Source: Dokdonella sp.
GTDB taxonomy: Bacteria; Pseudomonadota; Gammaproteobacteria; Xanthomonadales; Rhodanobacteraceae
NCBI RefSeq assembly: GCF_019634815.1
Contig: NZ_JAHCAP010000008.1
Coordinates: 58,082 to 122,081 of the forward strand
Direction: 5' to 3'
DNA length: 64,000 nucleotides
Shown: piece by piece, positions 25,966 to 35,849 of the stretch
How positions within the stretch are numbered: the first letter of the stretch is position 1
Layout of the letters: the number at the start of each line of letters is the position of its first letter
Program-made: the position numbers and the translations under genes
Notes under the pieces: generated by a model
What the model saw: the letters and a program-made list of their open reading frames with translations, nothing else
Databases searched by the model: none
Told to the model about the DNA's origin: nothing

Positions 25966-27377
25966 CAGGAGTCTCCCGATCCGATCATGCCAATCGCGGC
26001 CTCGATGCGACGCAGGGCCTCGTCACGACCGGCAAGATAGACCGTCTGATCGATCGATGGCGAGACCTGGGTTCCGGTCATTGCCACCCGCAACGGCTGC
26101 GCGATCTTGCCCATGCCTTCGCCGATGTCTGCCGCCGCCGCCTCGATCGCGCCGTGAATCGCCTCGACCTGCCACTGCGATACCGCCGCGAGTTGCGCGA
26201 GCGCCGCTTCCAGCGCCGCGCGTGCGGTGGCCGTGTGCAGGTGTTTGGCGACAGCAGTCTCATCAAAGGCCAGCAACGGCTGGTACCAGACGCGCGCCTT
26301 TTCGGCCATCTCCTTGAGGGTGCGCGCACGGTCGCGCAAGGCCACCACCACGTCGGCCGGCGCCGGCCCATCGCGCAAGTCGAAGCCTTGCGCGCTCAGG
26401 TGCCATCCCAGATGCACGGCAACCTCGGCCGGATCATCGTTCTTGAGGTATTGCTGGTTCAGCCACGAAAGCTTTTCCAGGTCGAAACGCGATGCCGCCT
26501 TGTTGACGTCTGCTGCGTCGAACAACTCGATCATCTGCGCGATCGAAAAGATTTCCTGATCGCCGTGCGACCAACCCAGACGAACGAGGTAATTGAGCAG
26601 GGCGTGCGGCAGGAAGCCATCGTCGCGGTACTGCATCACGCTGACCGCCCCATGCCGTTTGCTCAACTTCTGCCCATCGGCACCGAGGATCATCGGCAGA
26701 TGGGCAAAACTCGGCACCCTGGCGCCGAGCGCGTGATAGATGTTGACTTGGCGCGGCGTGTTGTTGACATGGTCGTCGCCACGGATCACGTCGGTGATTG
26801 CCATGTCGATGTCGTCGACCACCACCGCGAAGTTGTAGGTGGGAAAGCCATCGGAGCGAATCAAGACGAGGTCATCGAGTTCGGCATTGCTCCATTCGAC
26901 GCGCCCCTTGACCTTGTCCTCGAACACGACCGTGCCGGCAGCCGGATTCTTGAAGCGCAACACGCGATTGGGATCTTCGCGCCGCGGCAGATTCAGGTCA
27001 CGTGCACGGCCGTCGTAGCGCGGCTTGTCACCCTTGGCCATGGCTGCCGCCCGCATCGCCTCGATTTCCTCCTTGGTCTCGTAGGCGTAGTAGGCCTTGC
27101 CGGCATTGAGCAGTTCCGCAGCCACCGCCTGATAGCGATCCATGCGCAAGGTCTGGTAGTACGGGCCCTCATCGTGGGCAAGACCGAGCCAGTTCATGCC
27201 GTCGAGGATCGCCTGGACCGCGGCATCGGTGGAACGCTCCCGATCGGTATCCTCGATGCGCAGGATGAACTGGCCGCCACGGTGGCGCGCTTCAAGCCAG
27301 CAATACAGCGCGGTGCGCGCGCCACCGATATGCAGGTAGCCGGTGGGGCTGGGGGCAAAGCGGGTACGGACGGTCAT
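25965..27377 (-). CDS. gltX: Glutamyl-tRNA synthetase
   Basis: The 470-residue class I synthetase charges tRNA-Glu. It has the HIGH motif as [11 protein letters not shown] near residue 14 and the KMSKS motif as QKLSKRHG near residue 240. The anticodon-binding C-terminal domain follows. The zinc-binding cysteines found in the E. coli enzyme are not present in the acceptor-end region (residues about 98-125). Length is normal for the bacterial enzyme. It is followed by the zinc-ribbon protein gene with a one-base overlap. Confidence 0.97.
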   Translation of the reverse strand: MTVRTRFAPSPTGYLHIGGARTALYCWLEARHRGGQFILRIEDTDRERSTDAAVQAILDGMNWLGLAHDEGPYYQTLRMDRYQAVAAELLNAGKAYYAYETKEEIEAMRAAAMAKGDKPRYDGRARDLNLPRREDPNRVLRFKNPAAGTVVFEDKVKGRVEWSNAELDDLVLIRSDGFPTYNFAVVVDDIDMAITDVIRGDDHVNNTPRQVNIYHALGARVPSFAHLPMILGADGQKLSKRHGAVSVMQYRDDGFLPHALLNYLVRLGWSHGDQEIFSIAQMIELFDAADVNKAASRFDLEKLSWLNQQYLKNDDPAEVAVHLGWHLSAQGFDLRDGPAPADVVVALRDRARTLKEMAEKARVWYQPLLAFDETAVAKHLHTATARAALEAALAQLAAVSQWQVEAIHGAIEAAAADIGEGMGKIAQPLRVAMTGTQVSPSIDQTVYLAGRDEALRRIEAAIGMIGSGDS

Positions 27378-27443
27378 GCGCGGCGTCTTGCGGGAAAACG
27401 CGTAGTTTAGTCGAAGCGCCCCGGCCTGCCGACGTACTGCTGA

Positions 27444-27809
27444 TCAGTCGTCCAGCACGTCGTAGCCGCGGCCCGCCATGCAGCGACTGACGATCTCGCG
27501 CTGCCGGGCAACGCCAAAGGCGGCGCCGTCGATGCCGCCACTGGCCGCGCCCCAGGCCGCGACATGCGCGACATCGTCACCGCGCAGCCCCACTGCGACC
27601 GCGAGCAGCGCCCCGATCACGGCGCCGGCTGCGGCGCCACCTGCAGCGGGCGCCGCGGCCGGCCGCTGCGCGGCAAGGTCCTGACAATCCGCCAAATCAT
27701 CGTCGTAGTTGCCGCGACTCACGCCGGAGTCGACGAGTGGGCGGTAGCCCTGCGCGGCGCAGCCGGCCAGCATCAGCGCCAGTCCGATCGATGCAATTCT
27801 GAGGTCCAT
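27444..27809 (-). CDS. Small lipoprotein with glycine zipper
   Basis: The 121-residue product has a signal sequence with lipobox LMLAGC, then a stretch of Ala/Gly (PAAGGAAAGAVIGALLAVAVG) typical of glycine-zipper outer-membrane lipoproteins, and two conserved Cys (ADCQDLA and VSRCMAGRGYDVLD). The family has no defined role. ATG 27809 has GGAG five bases upstream; a GTG two codons earlier is less likely. It is divergent from the nucleotidase gene. Confidence 0.82.
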   Translation of the reverse strand: MDLRIASIGLALMLAGCAAQGYRPLVDSGVSRGNYDDDLADCQDLAAQRPAAAPAAGGAAAGAVIGALLAVAVGLRGDDVAHVAAWGAASGGIDGAAFGVARQREIVSRCMAGRGYDVLDD

Positions 27810-27978
27810 CAACACTCCGCTCGCATGAATTCGAGAAGACAGGCAAAGCAGAAGTCATGCCATTGGCATACTCTTGCAAATCAACCCATGCGCCCCTGCA
27901 TCCTCCGGCTGCGGAAAACACGCAGCCGCCTCGGCTGAAGCGCCTTCACCCGTCCCGTCCAATCTGGAGTTCCGCGGC

Positions 27979-29997
27979 ATGACCCCGGCTGTGTTCCGCA
28001 CCTTCCTGCTTTGCTGCCTGCTGGCCCTGCTGACCGCCTGCGCACATGCGCCGCACCATTCCGCGACCGTGCCGGTCGGCACGCGCGCGCAATTGGCGAT
28101 CCTCGAGTCGACCGACCTCCACGCCAACATCCGCAGTTACGACTATTACCAGGACAAGGCCGACCCGACGCTCGGCTTCGAGCGCATGGCAACCCTCGTC
28201 CGCCAGGCCCGGGCTGAATTTCCCAACAGCCTGCTGTTCGATGCCGGCGACACCATCCAGGGCACGGCGCTGGCTGATTATCAGGCCTTGGTCGAACCAC
28301 TGCCCTGTACCGAGGAACTGGCGATCTACCGCGCGATGGATGCATTGGGCTACGACGGCGGCACGATCGGCAACCATGAATTCAACTATGGCCTGCCCTT
28401 CCTCGCCCAGGTCAGCGGCGAGACGATGAACGTCGATGGCGTCAACACGCGCCGCTGTGCGGGGCCGAACTTCCCGCGGGTGCTCGCCAACGTGTTCAGT
28501 GCGCGCGACCAGCAGCCGATCTTCCCGCCCTACGCGGTACTCGAGCGCACGCTCAAGGTCGAACTCGACGGCAAACAGCTCACGGCGCCGATCCGCATCG
28601 GCATCATCGGTTTCACGCCGCCACCGATCATGATGTGGGACCAGCGCAATCTCGAGGGCAAGATTTTCGTCAAGGGCCTGGTCGAGGCGGCGCGCCAGTA
28701 CCTGCCCAGGCTGCGTGCGCAAGGCGTGGATCTGGTGATCGCGATTTCGCACGGTGGCATCGACCGTTCGCAGTACATGCCGATGATGGAGAACGCCAAT
28801 CTCTATCTTGCCGCCGAGCCCGGCATCGACGTGCTCCTGCTCGGCCACTCGCACACCGTTTTCCCGGAAGGCCAGCGCAAGGGCAAGCGTCGATTTGCCG
28901 GCATTGCGGGCGTGGATGACGAGCGCGGTTTCATCCACGGCAAGCCAGCGGTCATGGGTAATTTCTGGGGCAAGAGTCTGGGCGTGATCCAGCTCGCGCT
29001 GGTGCGTGAAGCGGGCCATTGGAAGATCGACCCCGACACCACCAAGGTGGAGGTACGCGACATCAAGCAGGCCGATGGCAGCTACGTCGAACCCGATCGG
29101 GAAATCGCCACGCTGGTCGAGCCCGTGCATGAAGCCACGCGCCGCTATGTCGCCACGCCGATCGGTGACAGCGACTACCCGATGACGACCTACTTCGCCG
29201 ATGTCGGCGATGTCAGCGCGCTGCAGCCGGTCAACGCTGCACAAGCAGACTACGTACGTCGCTACATCGCCGACAATCTGCCGCAGTACAAGGAATTGCC
29301 GGTGCTGTCTGCGGCCGCTCCATTCAAGGGCGGCTTTGGCGGCCCCGGCGACTATACCGATGTGCCGGCCGGCCCCTTGGCGATCCGCAACGCCGCCGAC
29401 CTGTATCTCTACCCGAACACCTTGACGGCGGTGAAGATCGACGGCGCCACGCTCAAAGCCTGGCTCGAGCGATCCGCGCAGCGTTTCAATCGCATCGACC
29501 CCGACCGCAACGACGTGCAGGTACTCGTCAACCGGCGCTTTTCCGTCTACAACTTCGACGTGATCCAGGGTGACCTGAGCTACGCGATCGATGTGACCAG
29601 GGAGGCAGGCTCGCGTATCGTCGATCTGCGCCATCGCGGTGCCCCAGTGATGCCGACCCAAGACTTCATCGTCGTCACCAACAACTACCGGGCAAGTGGT
29701 GGCGGCAGCTTTCCCGGCCTCGATGGCAGCAACATCGTGCTGGCGGCGCCCGACGCCAATCGCGACGTGCTGATCGATTGGGTGCGCGAACACCGTCATT
29801 TGACACGCGCTGAGGATGGCGCAAATCGCAATTGGCACTTCGTGCCGGTCAAGACCAAGGCTGCGGTGACCTTCGCATCGGCCAGCGGCAAGCTCGAGCT
29901 CGCCAAGGCTGCCGGCTTGGTCAATATCCGCGTGCTCAAGGACAATGGCGACGGTACTTCGCTCTATGCCATCGATCTGTCCACAACCACCCGCTGA
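27979..29997 (+). CDS. cpdB: 2',3'-cyclic-nucleotide 2'-phosphodiesterase / 3'-nucleotidase, lipoprotein form
   Basis: The 672-residue protein is a two-domain metallophosphoesterase of the CpdB/UshA family. The N-terminal dimetal domain shows LESTDLHANI, FDAGDTIQG, GNHEFNYG and the distal LLGHSHTVFP; the C-terminal 5'-nucleotidase domain binds substrate. CpdB scavenges cyclic and 3'-nucleotides outside the cytoplasm. Here the signal ends in a lipobox (LLTAC), so it is probably membrane-anchored, whereas E. coli CpdB is a soluble periplasmic protein. GGAG nine bases before 27979 supports the start. It is followed after 26 bases by another lipoprotein gene. Confidence 0.9.
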   Translation: MTPAVFRTFLLCCLLALLTACAHAPHHSATVPVGTRAQLAILESTDLHANIRSYDYYQDKADPTLGFERMATLVRQARAEFPNSLLFDAGDTIQGTALADYQALVEPLPCTEELAIYRAMDALGYDGGTIGNHEFNYGLPFLAQVSGETMNVDGVNTRRCAGPNFPRVLANVFSARDQQPIFPPYAVLERTLKVELDGKQLTAPIRIGIIGFTPPPIMMWDQRNLEGKIFVKGLVEAARQYLPRLRAQGVDLVIAISHGGIDRSQYMPMMENANLYLAAEPGIDVLLLGHSHTVFPEGQRKGKRRFAGIAGVDDERGFIHGKPAVMGNFWGKSLGVIQLALVREAGHWKIDPDTTKVEVRDIKQADGSYVEPDREIATLVEPVHEATRRYVATPIGDSDYPMTTYFADVGDVSALQPVNAAQADYVRRYIADNLPQYKELPVLSAAAPFKGGFGGPGDYTDVPAGPLAIRNAADLYLYPNTLTAVKIDGATLKAWLERSAQRFNRIDPDRNDVQVLVNRRFSVYNFDVIQGDLSYAIDVTREAGSRIVDLRHRGAPVMPTQDFIVVTNNYRASGGGSFPGLDGSNIVLAAPDANRDVLIDWVREHRHLTRAEDGANRNWHFVPVKTKAAVTFASASGKLELAKAAGLVNIRVLKDNGDGTSLYAIDLSTTTR

Positions 29998-30023
29998 TTT
30001 TCGCGCTTGTTCAGGAGCCCGCC

Positions 30024-31832
30024 ATGTCCCGCCTGCCACTCGCCCTCACCATTGCCCTCCTGCTTGGCGCCTGCGCGCAGCAAGTGACGCCACCGCCGAC
30101 CACGTCACCGGTGCAATCGGCTTCAACCGCGCCCGCAAGCGCCGATGCGCAGTTCAGCGCGCTGGGCCAACGTTGGCTCGACGGCATCCTCAAGGCCAGT
30201 CCGGTAAACGCCACCCAGTTCGGCGACCACCACCATGACAGCGCGCTCGATGACCTCGGTCCCACTGCCCGTGCCAATGCGCTCGCTTTCTCGCAATCGG
30301 TGCTGGCTGATCTCGATCACATCGACCGCGCCGCGCTCTCGCGCGAGAACCAGGTCGATTACGCGATCCTGCACAACCAGCTGCAATCGGATATCTGGTC
30401 AGCGCAAACGCTGCAGGAGTGGGCCTGGAATCCGCTGATCTATACCGGCATAGCCGGCAATTCGCTGTTCACTCTGATGGCACGCGATTTCGCCCCGCTG
30501 CCGCAACGCCTGCGCTCCGCCACCGCACGCATGGAGAAACTGCCCGGGCTCTACGCGCAGATGCGTGCGAACCTGGATCCGGCGCGGGTACCGAAAATCC
30601 ATGCCGAAACCGCGTCCAGGCAGCTCAAGGGCGTGCTTGCGATCGTCGACGACCAGATCATTCCGCATGCGGGCGAACTGGGCGGCGAAGATCGGCAACG
30701 GCTCGATGCCGCGATTGCCGGGCTGCGCAAGGCCATCGACGACAACCAGAAATGGATCGACACCGAACTGGTACCCAAGGCCAGAGGTGACTTCCGCATT
30801 GGTGCCACGCTGTACGATCAGAAGCTTGCCTTTTCGCTCAATTCACCGCTCTCCCGCCAGCAAATCCGCGAACGCGCCGAGCAGGCACTCAGTGACACCC
30901 GCGAACAGATGTACGAAATCGCGCGGCGCGTACTCAAGGGCAAGCGCAAGGCGCCTGCGCTGCCTGAGCATCCGAACGAGAAGCAGCAGCAGGCAGCGAT
31001 CCAGGCTGCGCTGGAACTTGCCTACGCCGAGCATCCCGCGCGCGACCAGGTGGTGGCGACCGCGCAGGCCGAACTCGCCAAGGCCACCGACTTCGTGCGC
31101 AGCCACGATCTGGTCGCCATGCCTGATGCACCGGTGGAGGTCATCACCATGCCCGAATTCGCACGCGGCGTGGCACTTGCCTACTGCGATTCGCCCGGCC
31201 CGCTCGACAAGGGACTGGCGACCTTCTATGCGGTCTCACCGATTCCGGACGATTGGACCAAGCCGCAGGTCGAATCCTTCCTGCGCGAATACAACACGCG
31301 CTCGATCGCCGAGCTCACCGTGCACGAGGCGATGCCCGGACATTTCCTCCAGCTCTGGCATTCCAACCGCTACCCGTCGGTGCTGCGTGCGGTGCTCGGC
31401 TCGGGCACCTTCATCGAAGGCTGGGCGGTGTATGCCGAGCAGCTCATGGTCGATCAGGGCTTTCTCGACCACGATCCGCTGTTCGACCTCGTGCACCTGA
31501 AATGGAACCTGCGCGTGATCGCCAACGCCCTGCTCGACCAGGGGGTGCAGGTCGACGGCATGACGCGCGATGAGGCAATGCACCTGATGACGGTCAAGAC
31601 CTTCCAGCAGGAGCGCGAGGCGGCGGCGAAGTGGGTGCGCGCCCAGCTCACCGCAGCCCAACTGCCGACCTATTTCGTCGGCTGGCAGGAACACCTCGAC
31701 CTGCGCCGCGAAGCCGAGCAGCGTTGGGGCGCATCCTTCAACCAACGTCGCTACAACGATGCCGTGCTGTCGTTCGGCTCGCCACCGGTGCGCCATGTGC
31801 GCGAGCTGATGTTCGACCTGCCGATCCAGTGA
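30024..31832 (+). CDS. DUF885-family lipoprotein, putative metallopeptidase
   Basis: The 602-residue protein belongs to DUF885. After a lipobox (LLLGAC) and a short Pro/Thr/Ala linker comes a mostly helical domain. The motif ELTVHEAMPGHFLQLWHSN resembles a gluzincin-type zinc site, and FIEGWAVYAEQL supplies a downstream Glu. Members are predicted peptidases, but substrate is unknown. AGGAG six bases before ATG 30024 fixes the start. It probably shares a transcript with cpdB, forming a pair of surface hydrolases. Confidence 0.85.
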   Translation: MSRLPLALTIALLLGACAQQVTPPPTTSPVQSASTAPASADAQFSALGQRWLDGILKASPVNATQFGDHHHDSALDDLGPTARANALAFSQSVLADLDHIDRAALSRENQVDYAILHNQLQSDIWSAQTLQEWAWNPLIYTGIAGNSLFTLMARDFAPLPQRLRSATARMEKLPGLYAQMRANLDPARVPKIHAETASRQLKGVLAIVDDQIIPHAGELGGEDRQRLDAAIAGLRKAIDDNQKWIDTELVPKARGDFRIGATLYDQKLAFSLNSPLSRQQIRERAEQALSDTREQMYEIARRVLKGKRKAPALPEHPNEKQQQAAIQAALELAYAEHPARDQVVATAQAELAKATDFVRSHDLVAMPDAPVEVITMPEFARGVALAYCDSPGPLDKGLATFYAVSPIPDDWTKPQVESFLREYNTRSIAELTVHEAMPGHFLQLWHSNRYPSVLRAVLGSGTFIEGWAVYAEQLMVDQGFLDHDPLFDLVHLKWNLRVIANALLDQGVQVDGMTRDEAMHLMTVKTFQQEREAAAKWVRAQLTAAQLPTYFVGWQEHLDLRREAEQRWGASFNQRRYNDAVLSFGSPPVRHVRELMFDLPIQ

Positions 31833-31840
31833 TGTCGTGC

Positions 31841-31873
31841 GCCGCGTTGCCGACTCCGGATCGGCAGCGCGGC
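31841..31873. terminator. Convergent hairpin
   Basis: GCCGCGTTGCCGA and TCGGCAGCGCGGC can pair, with one mismatch, around a seven-base loop between the DUF885 gene and the converging DUF4399 gene. There is no T-run, so termination is inferred from place and shape only. Confidence 0.45.
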
Positions 31874-31880
31874 CAAGCAC

Positions 31881-32363
31881 TCACTTGACGTGGATGGTGA
31901 TGCGCGGCGAGACGATCGGCGGATCGAACTGCACATGCCGCGCATCACCGAGATCGAGCTGCAGGGTATGCGTGCCCGGCGTCAGTTCGATCGTGTCTTG
32001 CGTCTGCGCCTTGCCATAATGGCGATGGTTTGCATCGGCTGGAATCGGCAGATCGAGCGGCGGCAGCTTGTCGACATCGATCAGCAGATGGTGATGCCCG
32101 GAACCCGGCGTCGCATCCCCTGCCGGCTTGAGTGCGATGCCGCTGATGCCGAACTTGACCGTGACTTCGCGGCCGACCGTGTCGCCATCGCGCGGCGAAA
32201 GAATCTCGACCTTGGCGCCCTTGGGTGCGGGCAACGGCGCAAGTCCGCCCGGCGCCTCATGGCTTGCATGGCTTGTCGCGTCTTGTGCCAGCGCGGGTGA
32301 CATTGCGGCCAAGGCAAGGCTGGAGATGGCTCCAACAAGAACACGGCGTGGAAAAATGCTCAT
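31881..32363 (-). CDS. DUF4399-family secreted protein
   Basis: The 160-residue protein has a signal peptide (cut near ALAQ) and a single DUF4399 domain: VEILSPRDGDTVGREVTVKFGISG, then GSGHHHLLIDV, then NHRHYGKAQT and ELTPGTHTLQLDLGD. The conserved histidines suggest a metal or small-ligand site, but the family has no known function. AGGAG seven bases before ATG 32363 supports that start over one twelve codons upstream. Confidence 0.85.
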   Translation of the reverse strand: MSIFPRRVLVGAISSLALAAMSPALAQDATSHASHEAPGGLAPLPAPKGAKVEILSPRDGDTVGREVTVKFGISGIALKPAGDATPGSGHHHLLIDVDKLPPLDLPIPADANHRHYGKAQTQDTIELTPGTHTLQLDLGDARHVQFDPPIVSPRITIHVK

Positions 32364-32486
32364 CAACTGACTCCTTCGATCACGAAACCACGCCATCATA
32401 GCCCTTGGGCGGGTTCGAGCTCATCGGCTTGTGATGAGCATGAATGCCCCCAACCTATTGCGTTCGCGTTCATCAGGTCCGAATTC

Positions 32487-34289
32487 GTGAGCCAATTCCG
32501 CGGTCGCATCGATACCTGGTCGGTCATTACACGCCTCTGGCCTGAAGTGTGGCGCTACCGTGGCCGCGTCGGGCTCGCACTCATCCTGCTGGTCGCAGGC
32601 AAGCTGGCCACGATCGGCGTGCCGATCGTGCTCAAACTGCTGGTCGACGCGCTCGACCTCTCGCCACGCCCGCTGCTGGTGCCGCTGGCCCTGCTGCTCG
32701 CCTATGGCGCGTTCCGCATGGGCATGGCGGCTTTTCAGGAACTTCGTCAGGTGGTGTTCGCGCGCGTGCTTGCGCGCACCTCGCGCAATGTCACCTTGCG
32801 CACCTTCGAGCACCTGCATCGGCTCAGCCTGCGCTTTCACCTCGACCGGCGCACCGGCGGCGTTGCCCGCGACGTCGAGCGCGGCATGACCGCAACCTCG
32901 GATCTGCTCGACTGGACGATCTACACGATCCTGCCGACCCTGCTCGAAGTGGTCATCGTCTGCGCCATCCTGATGTCGCGCTTTGATGTCTCGTTCACCC
33001 TGATCACGCTCGCGACCCTGGTTGCCTACATCGCCTTCACTTTCTCGGTAACCGAGTGGCGAATGCGCTATTACCGCGCTGCCAAGGCGGCCGACACCGA
33101 AGCCAACGAGACCGCGGTCGATTCACTGCTCAACTACGAAACCGTCAAGTATTTCGGCAACGAGGGCCACGAATTCTCGCGCTATGACCGTTCGCTGATT
33201 CGTTACGAAGAGGCGACCGTCAAGAGCATGAAGACGCTTGCCGTACTCAATGTCGGGCAGGTCACGATCGTCGCGGTCGGCCTGACCCTGTTGTTGTGGC
33301 GGTCGGCACAGGGCGTGATCGCGGGCAGCATGACGATCGGCGACTTCGTCCTCGTCAATGCCTTCCTGCTTCAGCTCTCCGCGCCGCTCAACTATCTCGG
33401 CATGGTCTACCGCGAGGTCAAGCAGGGCCTGATCAACATCGAGCGCCTGTTCGAACTGCTCGGCGAGGCGCGTGAGGTCGAGGATCCCGCGGGCGCCTTG
33501 CCACTGGCGGTCACTGGTGCCGAGATAGTCTTCGACCACGTCGACTTCGGCTATCAGCCCGAGCGCACGATCCTGCATGACCTCAGCTTCCGCGTCGCCC
33601 CCGGCCAGACGGTAGCCGTGGTCGGCACCACCGGCGCGGGAAAATCGACACTTGCGCGCCTGTTGTTCCGCTTCTACGACGTGAACGCAGGGCGCATCAC
33701 GATAGATGGCCAGGACATCCGCACGGTGACCCAGCAATCGCTGCGCGCTGCGATCGGCATCGTGCCGCAGGATACCGTGCTATTCAACGACACCATCTAT
33801 TACAACATCGCCTATGGCCGGCCACAGGCCAGCCGTGAGGAAGTCATCGCCGCCGCTCGTGCCGCCCACATCCATGACTTCATCGAGTCGCTGCCCAATG
33901 GCTACGAAACCAACGTCGGCGAGCGCGGGCTCAAACTCTCGGGTGGTGAAAAGCAACGCGTTGCGATTGCCCGCACCCTGCTCAAGCAGCCAGCCATCCT
34001 GATCTTCGACGAGGCCACCAGTGCACTCGACACCCGCACCGAAAAGATCATTCAACGTGAGCTGGTCGAAATCGCCAGCGGCCGCAGCACACTGGTGATC
34101 GCCCATCGGCTGTCGACGATCGTCAACGCCGATCTCATCCTCGTGCTCGAGCAGGGGCGCATCGTCGAGCGCGGCACGCATGCGCAACTGCTTGCGGCCG
34201 GGGACCGCTATGCGAAACTGTGGGCAATGCAGCAACGCGCGGTTGACGCGAATGCAACCGGCAATGCCACCGAGCCGGTCGAAGCCTGA
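32487..34289 (+). CDS. Atm1-type ABC exporter (fused membrane and ATPase domains)
   Basis: The 600-residue half-transporter has six membrane helices followed by an ATPase with Walker A GTTGAGKST, signature LSGGEKQR, Walker B ILIFDEATSALD and the switch His in VIAHRLST. The segment NYETVKYFGNEGHE is characteristic of Atm1/ABCB7 and HMT1 proteins, which export glutathione-linked sulfur or metal compounds. It should act as a homodimer in the inner membrane. It begins with GTG (32487) behind a weak AGG site. Neighbours give no further clue. Confidence 0.92.
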   Translation: MSQFRGRIDTWSVITRLWPEVWRYRGRVGLALILLVAGKLATIGVPIVLKLLVDALDLSPRPLLVPLALLLAYGAFRMGMAAFQELRQVVFARVLARTSRNVTLRTFEHLHRLSLRFHLDRRTGGVARDVERGMTATSDLLDWTIYTILPTLLEVVIVCAILMSRFDVSFTLITLATLVAYIAFTFSVTEWRMRYYRAAKAADTEANETAVDSLLNYETVKYFGNEGHEFSRYDRSLIRYEEATVKSMKTLAVLNVGQVTIVAVGLTLLLWRSAQGVIAGSMTIGDFVLVNAFLLQLSAPLNYLGMVYREVKQGLINIERLFELLGEAREVEDPAGALPLAVTGAEIVFDHVDFGYQPERTILHDLSFRVAPGQTVAVVGTTGAGKSTLARLLFRFYDVNAGRITIDGQDIRTVTQQSLRAAIGIVPQDTVLFNDTIYYNIAYGRPQASREEVIAAARAAHIHDFIESLPNGYETNVGERGLKLSGGEKQRVAIARTLLKQPAILIFDEATSALDTRTEKIIQRELVEIASGRSTLVIAHRLSTIVNADLILVLEQGRIVERGTHAQLLAAGDRYAKLWAMQQRAVDANATGNATEPVEA

Positions 34290-34390
34290 CACTCAACGTC
34301 AGTTTTGGCGCAATTGGCTGGTCGGGATCGGCCGGATTGCCGGTATGTTTCTTGCTAGCGGATTGCCAAACCCCTGATGGACGCACCTCA

Positions 34391-35422
34391 GTGAATCGCA
34401 AGACCCACACGCTCTACATGCTCGGTGCCACTGCCGACCAGAACACCGTGCTGACGCGCCTGCTCGACAACCTGCCCGATCGTTCCTGGCAGATGGGCAC
34501 TGCCGACAGCGCCGACCTGCTGCTGGTCGATGTCGATTCGGTCTACGGACACATGGACTGGCTCAAGGCTCAGTCAACAGGTCGTCCGGTCGCGGCCGTT
34601 TCTTCGGGCGATGCCCACAGCGCCGAATACCATCTGCGCAAGCCGTTTTCGACCAGCGCACTGGCCGCGCTGCTGGCCGATGTCGCCGCCCGCGTACCTG
34701 CTGTGCGAATCAGTGCCGCCCCGCCCGTCGCGCACACCCCTGCCCCAACCAACCACGCGGCTGCAGCCGTCACCGCGACTCCGATTCGCCCGGCGCCGGC
34801 GGCGCCGGTCCAGGTCGAAGCGGCAGCCCACGCCGAGCCGCCCGTGGCCGCCATTCCGGCCGGACCGCAAACTCTGCTCGACCTGCTCGGCAGCCCCGAA
34901 CAGCCCGGCAAGCGCTGGCGCCTTCGTCACGATGGCCAACCGGCCCTGGTGCTCGACGGCAGTCATCAACTCGCCTATGCCGAGGACGTTTCCCTCAAGG
35001 CGCTTTCGCCTTGGTGCAGCCTGCCGCTGGACGCAATCAAGCTCGAGCAGCTTGATGCCACCACCCTGGTGCCCGCGATCCGCAACCAAGCTTCCCTGCC
35101 TTACGCGCGCCTGTCCTGGCTTGCCCACCTGCTTGGCAGCAACGGCCAGCTCGAAGCCCAGCTGGATCCGGCCGGCCGCTACAAGCTTGCGCGCTGGCCG
35201 CAGAGCGAACGCGAATTCCCCAAGCATTTCCGCATCGCCACCGCGATGATGAAAGCCCACGCCACCGTCGAGGAAATTGCCGAGGCCAGCGGCTCATCGG
35301 CTGCCGACGTTGCCAATTTCATCAATGCCTACAACGCCAGCGGTCATATCGAAGCCGAATCGAGCGATCGCGATGCCGGCGCCGAGCAGCGTCGCAGCGG
35401 CCTGTTCGGCCGCAACCGCTGA
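34391..35422 (+). CDS. Pseudo-receiver protein of unknown function
   Basis: I do not recognise a named family for the whole protein. Residues about 8-100 look like a receiver domain: a central strand LLLVDVDS where the phospho-acceptor Asp would lie, VAAVSSGD at the Ser/Thr switch, and LRKPF carrying the conserved Lys-Pro. The N-terminal acidic pair is missing (YMLGATAD), so it may be unphosphorylated. A Pro/Ala linker of about 50 residues leads to a C-terminal domain that ends in a helical, possibly winged-helix part (FRIATAMMKAHATVEEIAEASG). A GTG start at 34391 is assumed; length 343. Confidence 0.65.
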   Translation: MNRKTHTLYMLGATADQNTVLTRLLDNLPDRSWQMGTADSADLLLVDVDSVYGHMDWLKAQSTGRPVAAVSSGDAHSAEYHLRKPFSTSALAALLADVAARVPAVRISAAPPVAHTPAPTNHAAAAVTATPIRPAPAAPVQVEAAAHAEPPVAAIPAGPQTLLDLLGSPEQPGKRWRLRHDGQPALVLDGSHQLAYAEDVSLKALSPWCSLPLDAIKLEQLDATTLVPAIRNQASLPYARLSWLAHLLGSNGQLEAQLDPAGRYKLARWPQSEREFPKHFRIATAMMKAHATVEEIAEASGSSAADVANFINAYNASGHIEAESSDRDAGAEQRRSGLFGRNR

Positions 35423-35437
35423 GGATGCAAATTGAGG

Positions 35438-35466
35438 TTGACGAAAGGCGCGCAGCTCACTATTCT
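35438..35466 (+). promoter_or_regulatory. Promoter of the tRNA operon
   Basis: TTGACG at 35438-35443 and TATTCT at 35461-35466 are exactly 17 bases apart, ending 15 bases before the first tRNA. A GC-rich discriminator (CTCGCGCTCCC) follows, as in stringently controlled stable-RNA promoters. Confidence 0.78.
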
Positions 35467-35481
35467 CTCGCGCTCCCTTGA

Positions 35482-35557
<76 letters not shown>

Positions 35558-35576
35558 AAGGTTTCCGGTTTCCGAC

Positions 35577-35652
35577 GTCCCCATCGTCTAGAGGCCCAGG
35601 ACACCGCCCTTTCACGGCAGTAACAGGGGTTCGAATCCCCTTGGGGACGCCA
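35577..35652 (+). tRNA. tRNA-Glu (anticodon TTC)
   Basis: The 76-base gene has acceptor GTCCCCA/TGGGGAC, loop CTTTCAC with anticodon TTC, T arm AGGGGTTCGAATCCCCT, and encoded CCA. The anticodon stem is CCGCC against GGCAG, so the second pair is a C-A mismatch where the E. coli gene has C-G. Confidence 0.95.
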
Positions 35653-35703
35653 GTTCAGTGAAAGGAACGATTGCTGCAGGATGCGGCAGAGTGAAAACAG
35701 CGC

Positions 35704-35780
35704 GGAGCGGTAGTTCAGCTGGTTAGAATGCTGGCCTGTCACGCCGGAGGTCGCGGGTTCGAGTCCCGTCCGCTCCGCCA
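35704..35780 (+). tRNA. tRNA-Asp (anticodon GTC)
   Basis: The 77-base gene has acceptor GGAGCGG/CCGCTCC, anticodon stem CTGGC/GCCGG with loop CTGTCAC (anticodon GTC), T arm GCGGGTTCGAGTCCCGT, and encoded CCA. It ends the tRNA operon; a terminator follows 44 bases downstream. Confidence 0.97.
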
Positions 35781-35823
35781 TCTACAAGTCCGACGGCGTC
35801 CGAGAACGTCCGACGGAACACAG

Positions 35824-35849
35824 AAACCCCGCGATTCGCGGGGTTTTTT
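35824..35849 (+). terminator. Rho-independent terminator of the tRNA operon
   Basis: AAACCCCGCG and CGCGGGGTTT form a 10-base stem around ATT, ending in a run of six T. Confidence 0.93.

Noticed and set aside
27946..30039. 697-codon minus-strand open frame across cpdB
   Set aside because: It is fully antisense to a gene with complete motifs and has no recognisable family content.
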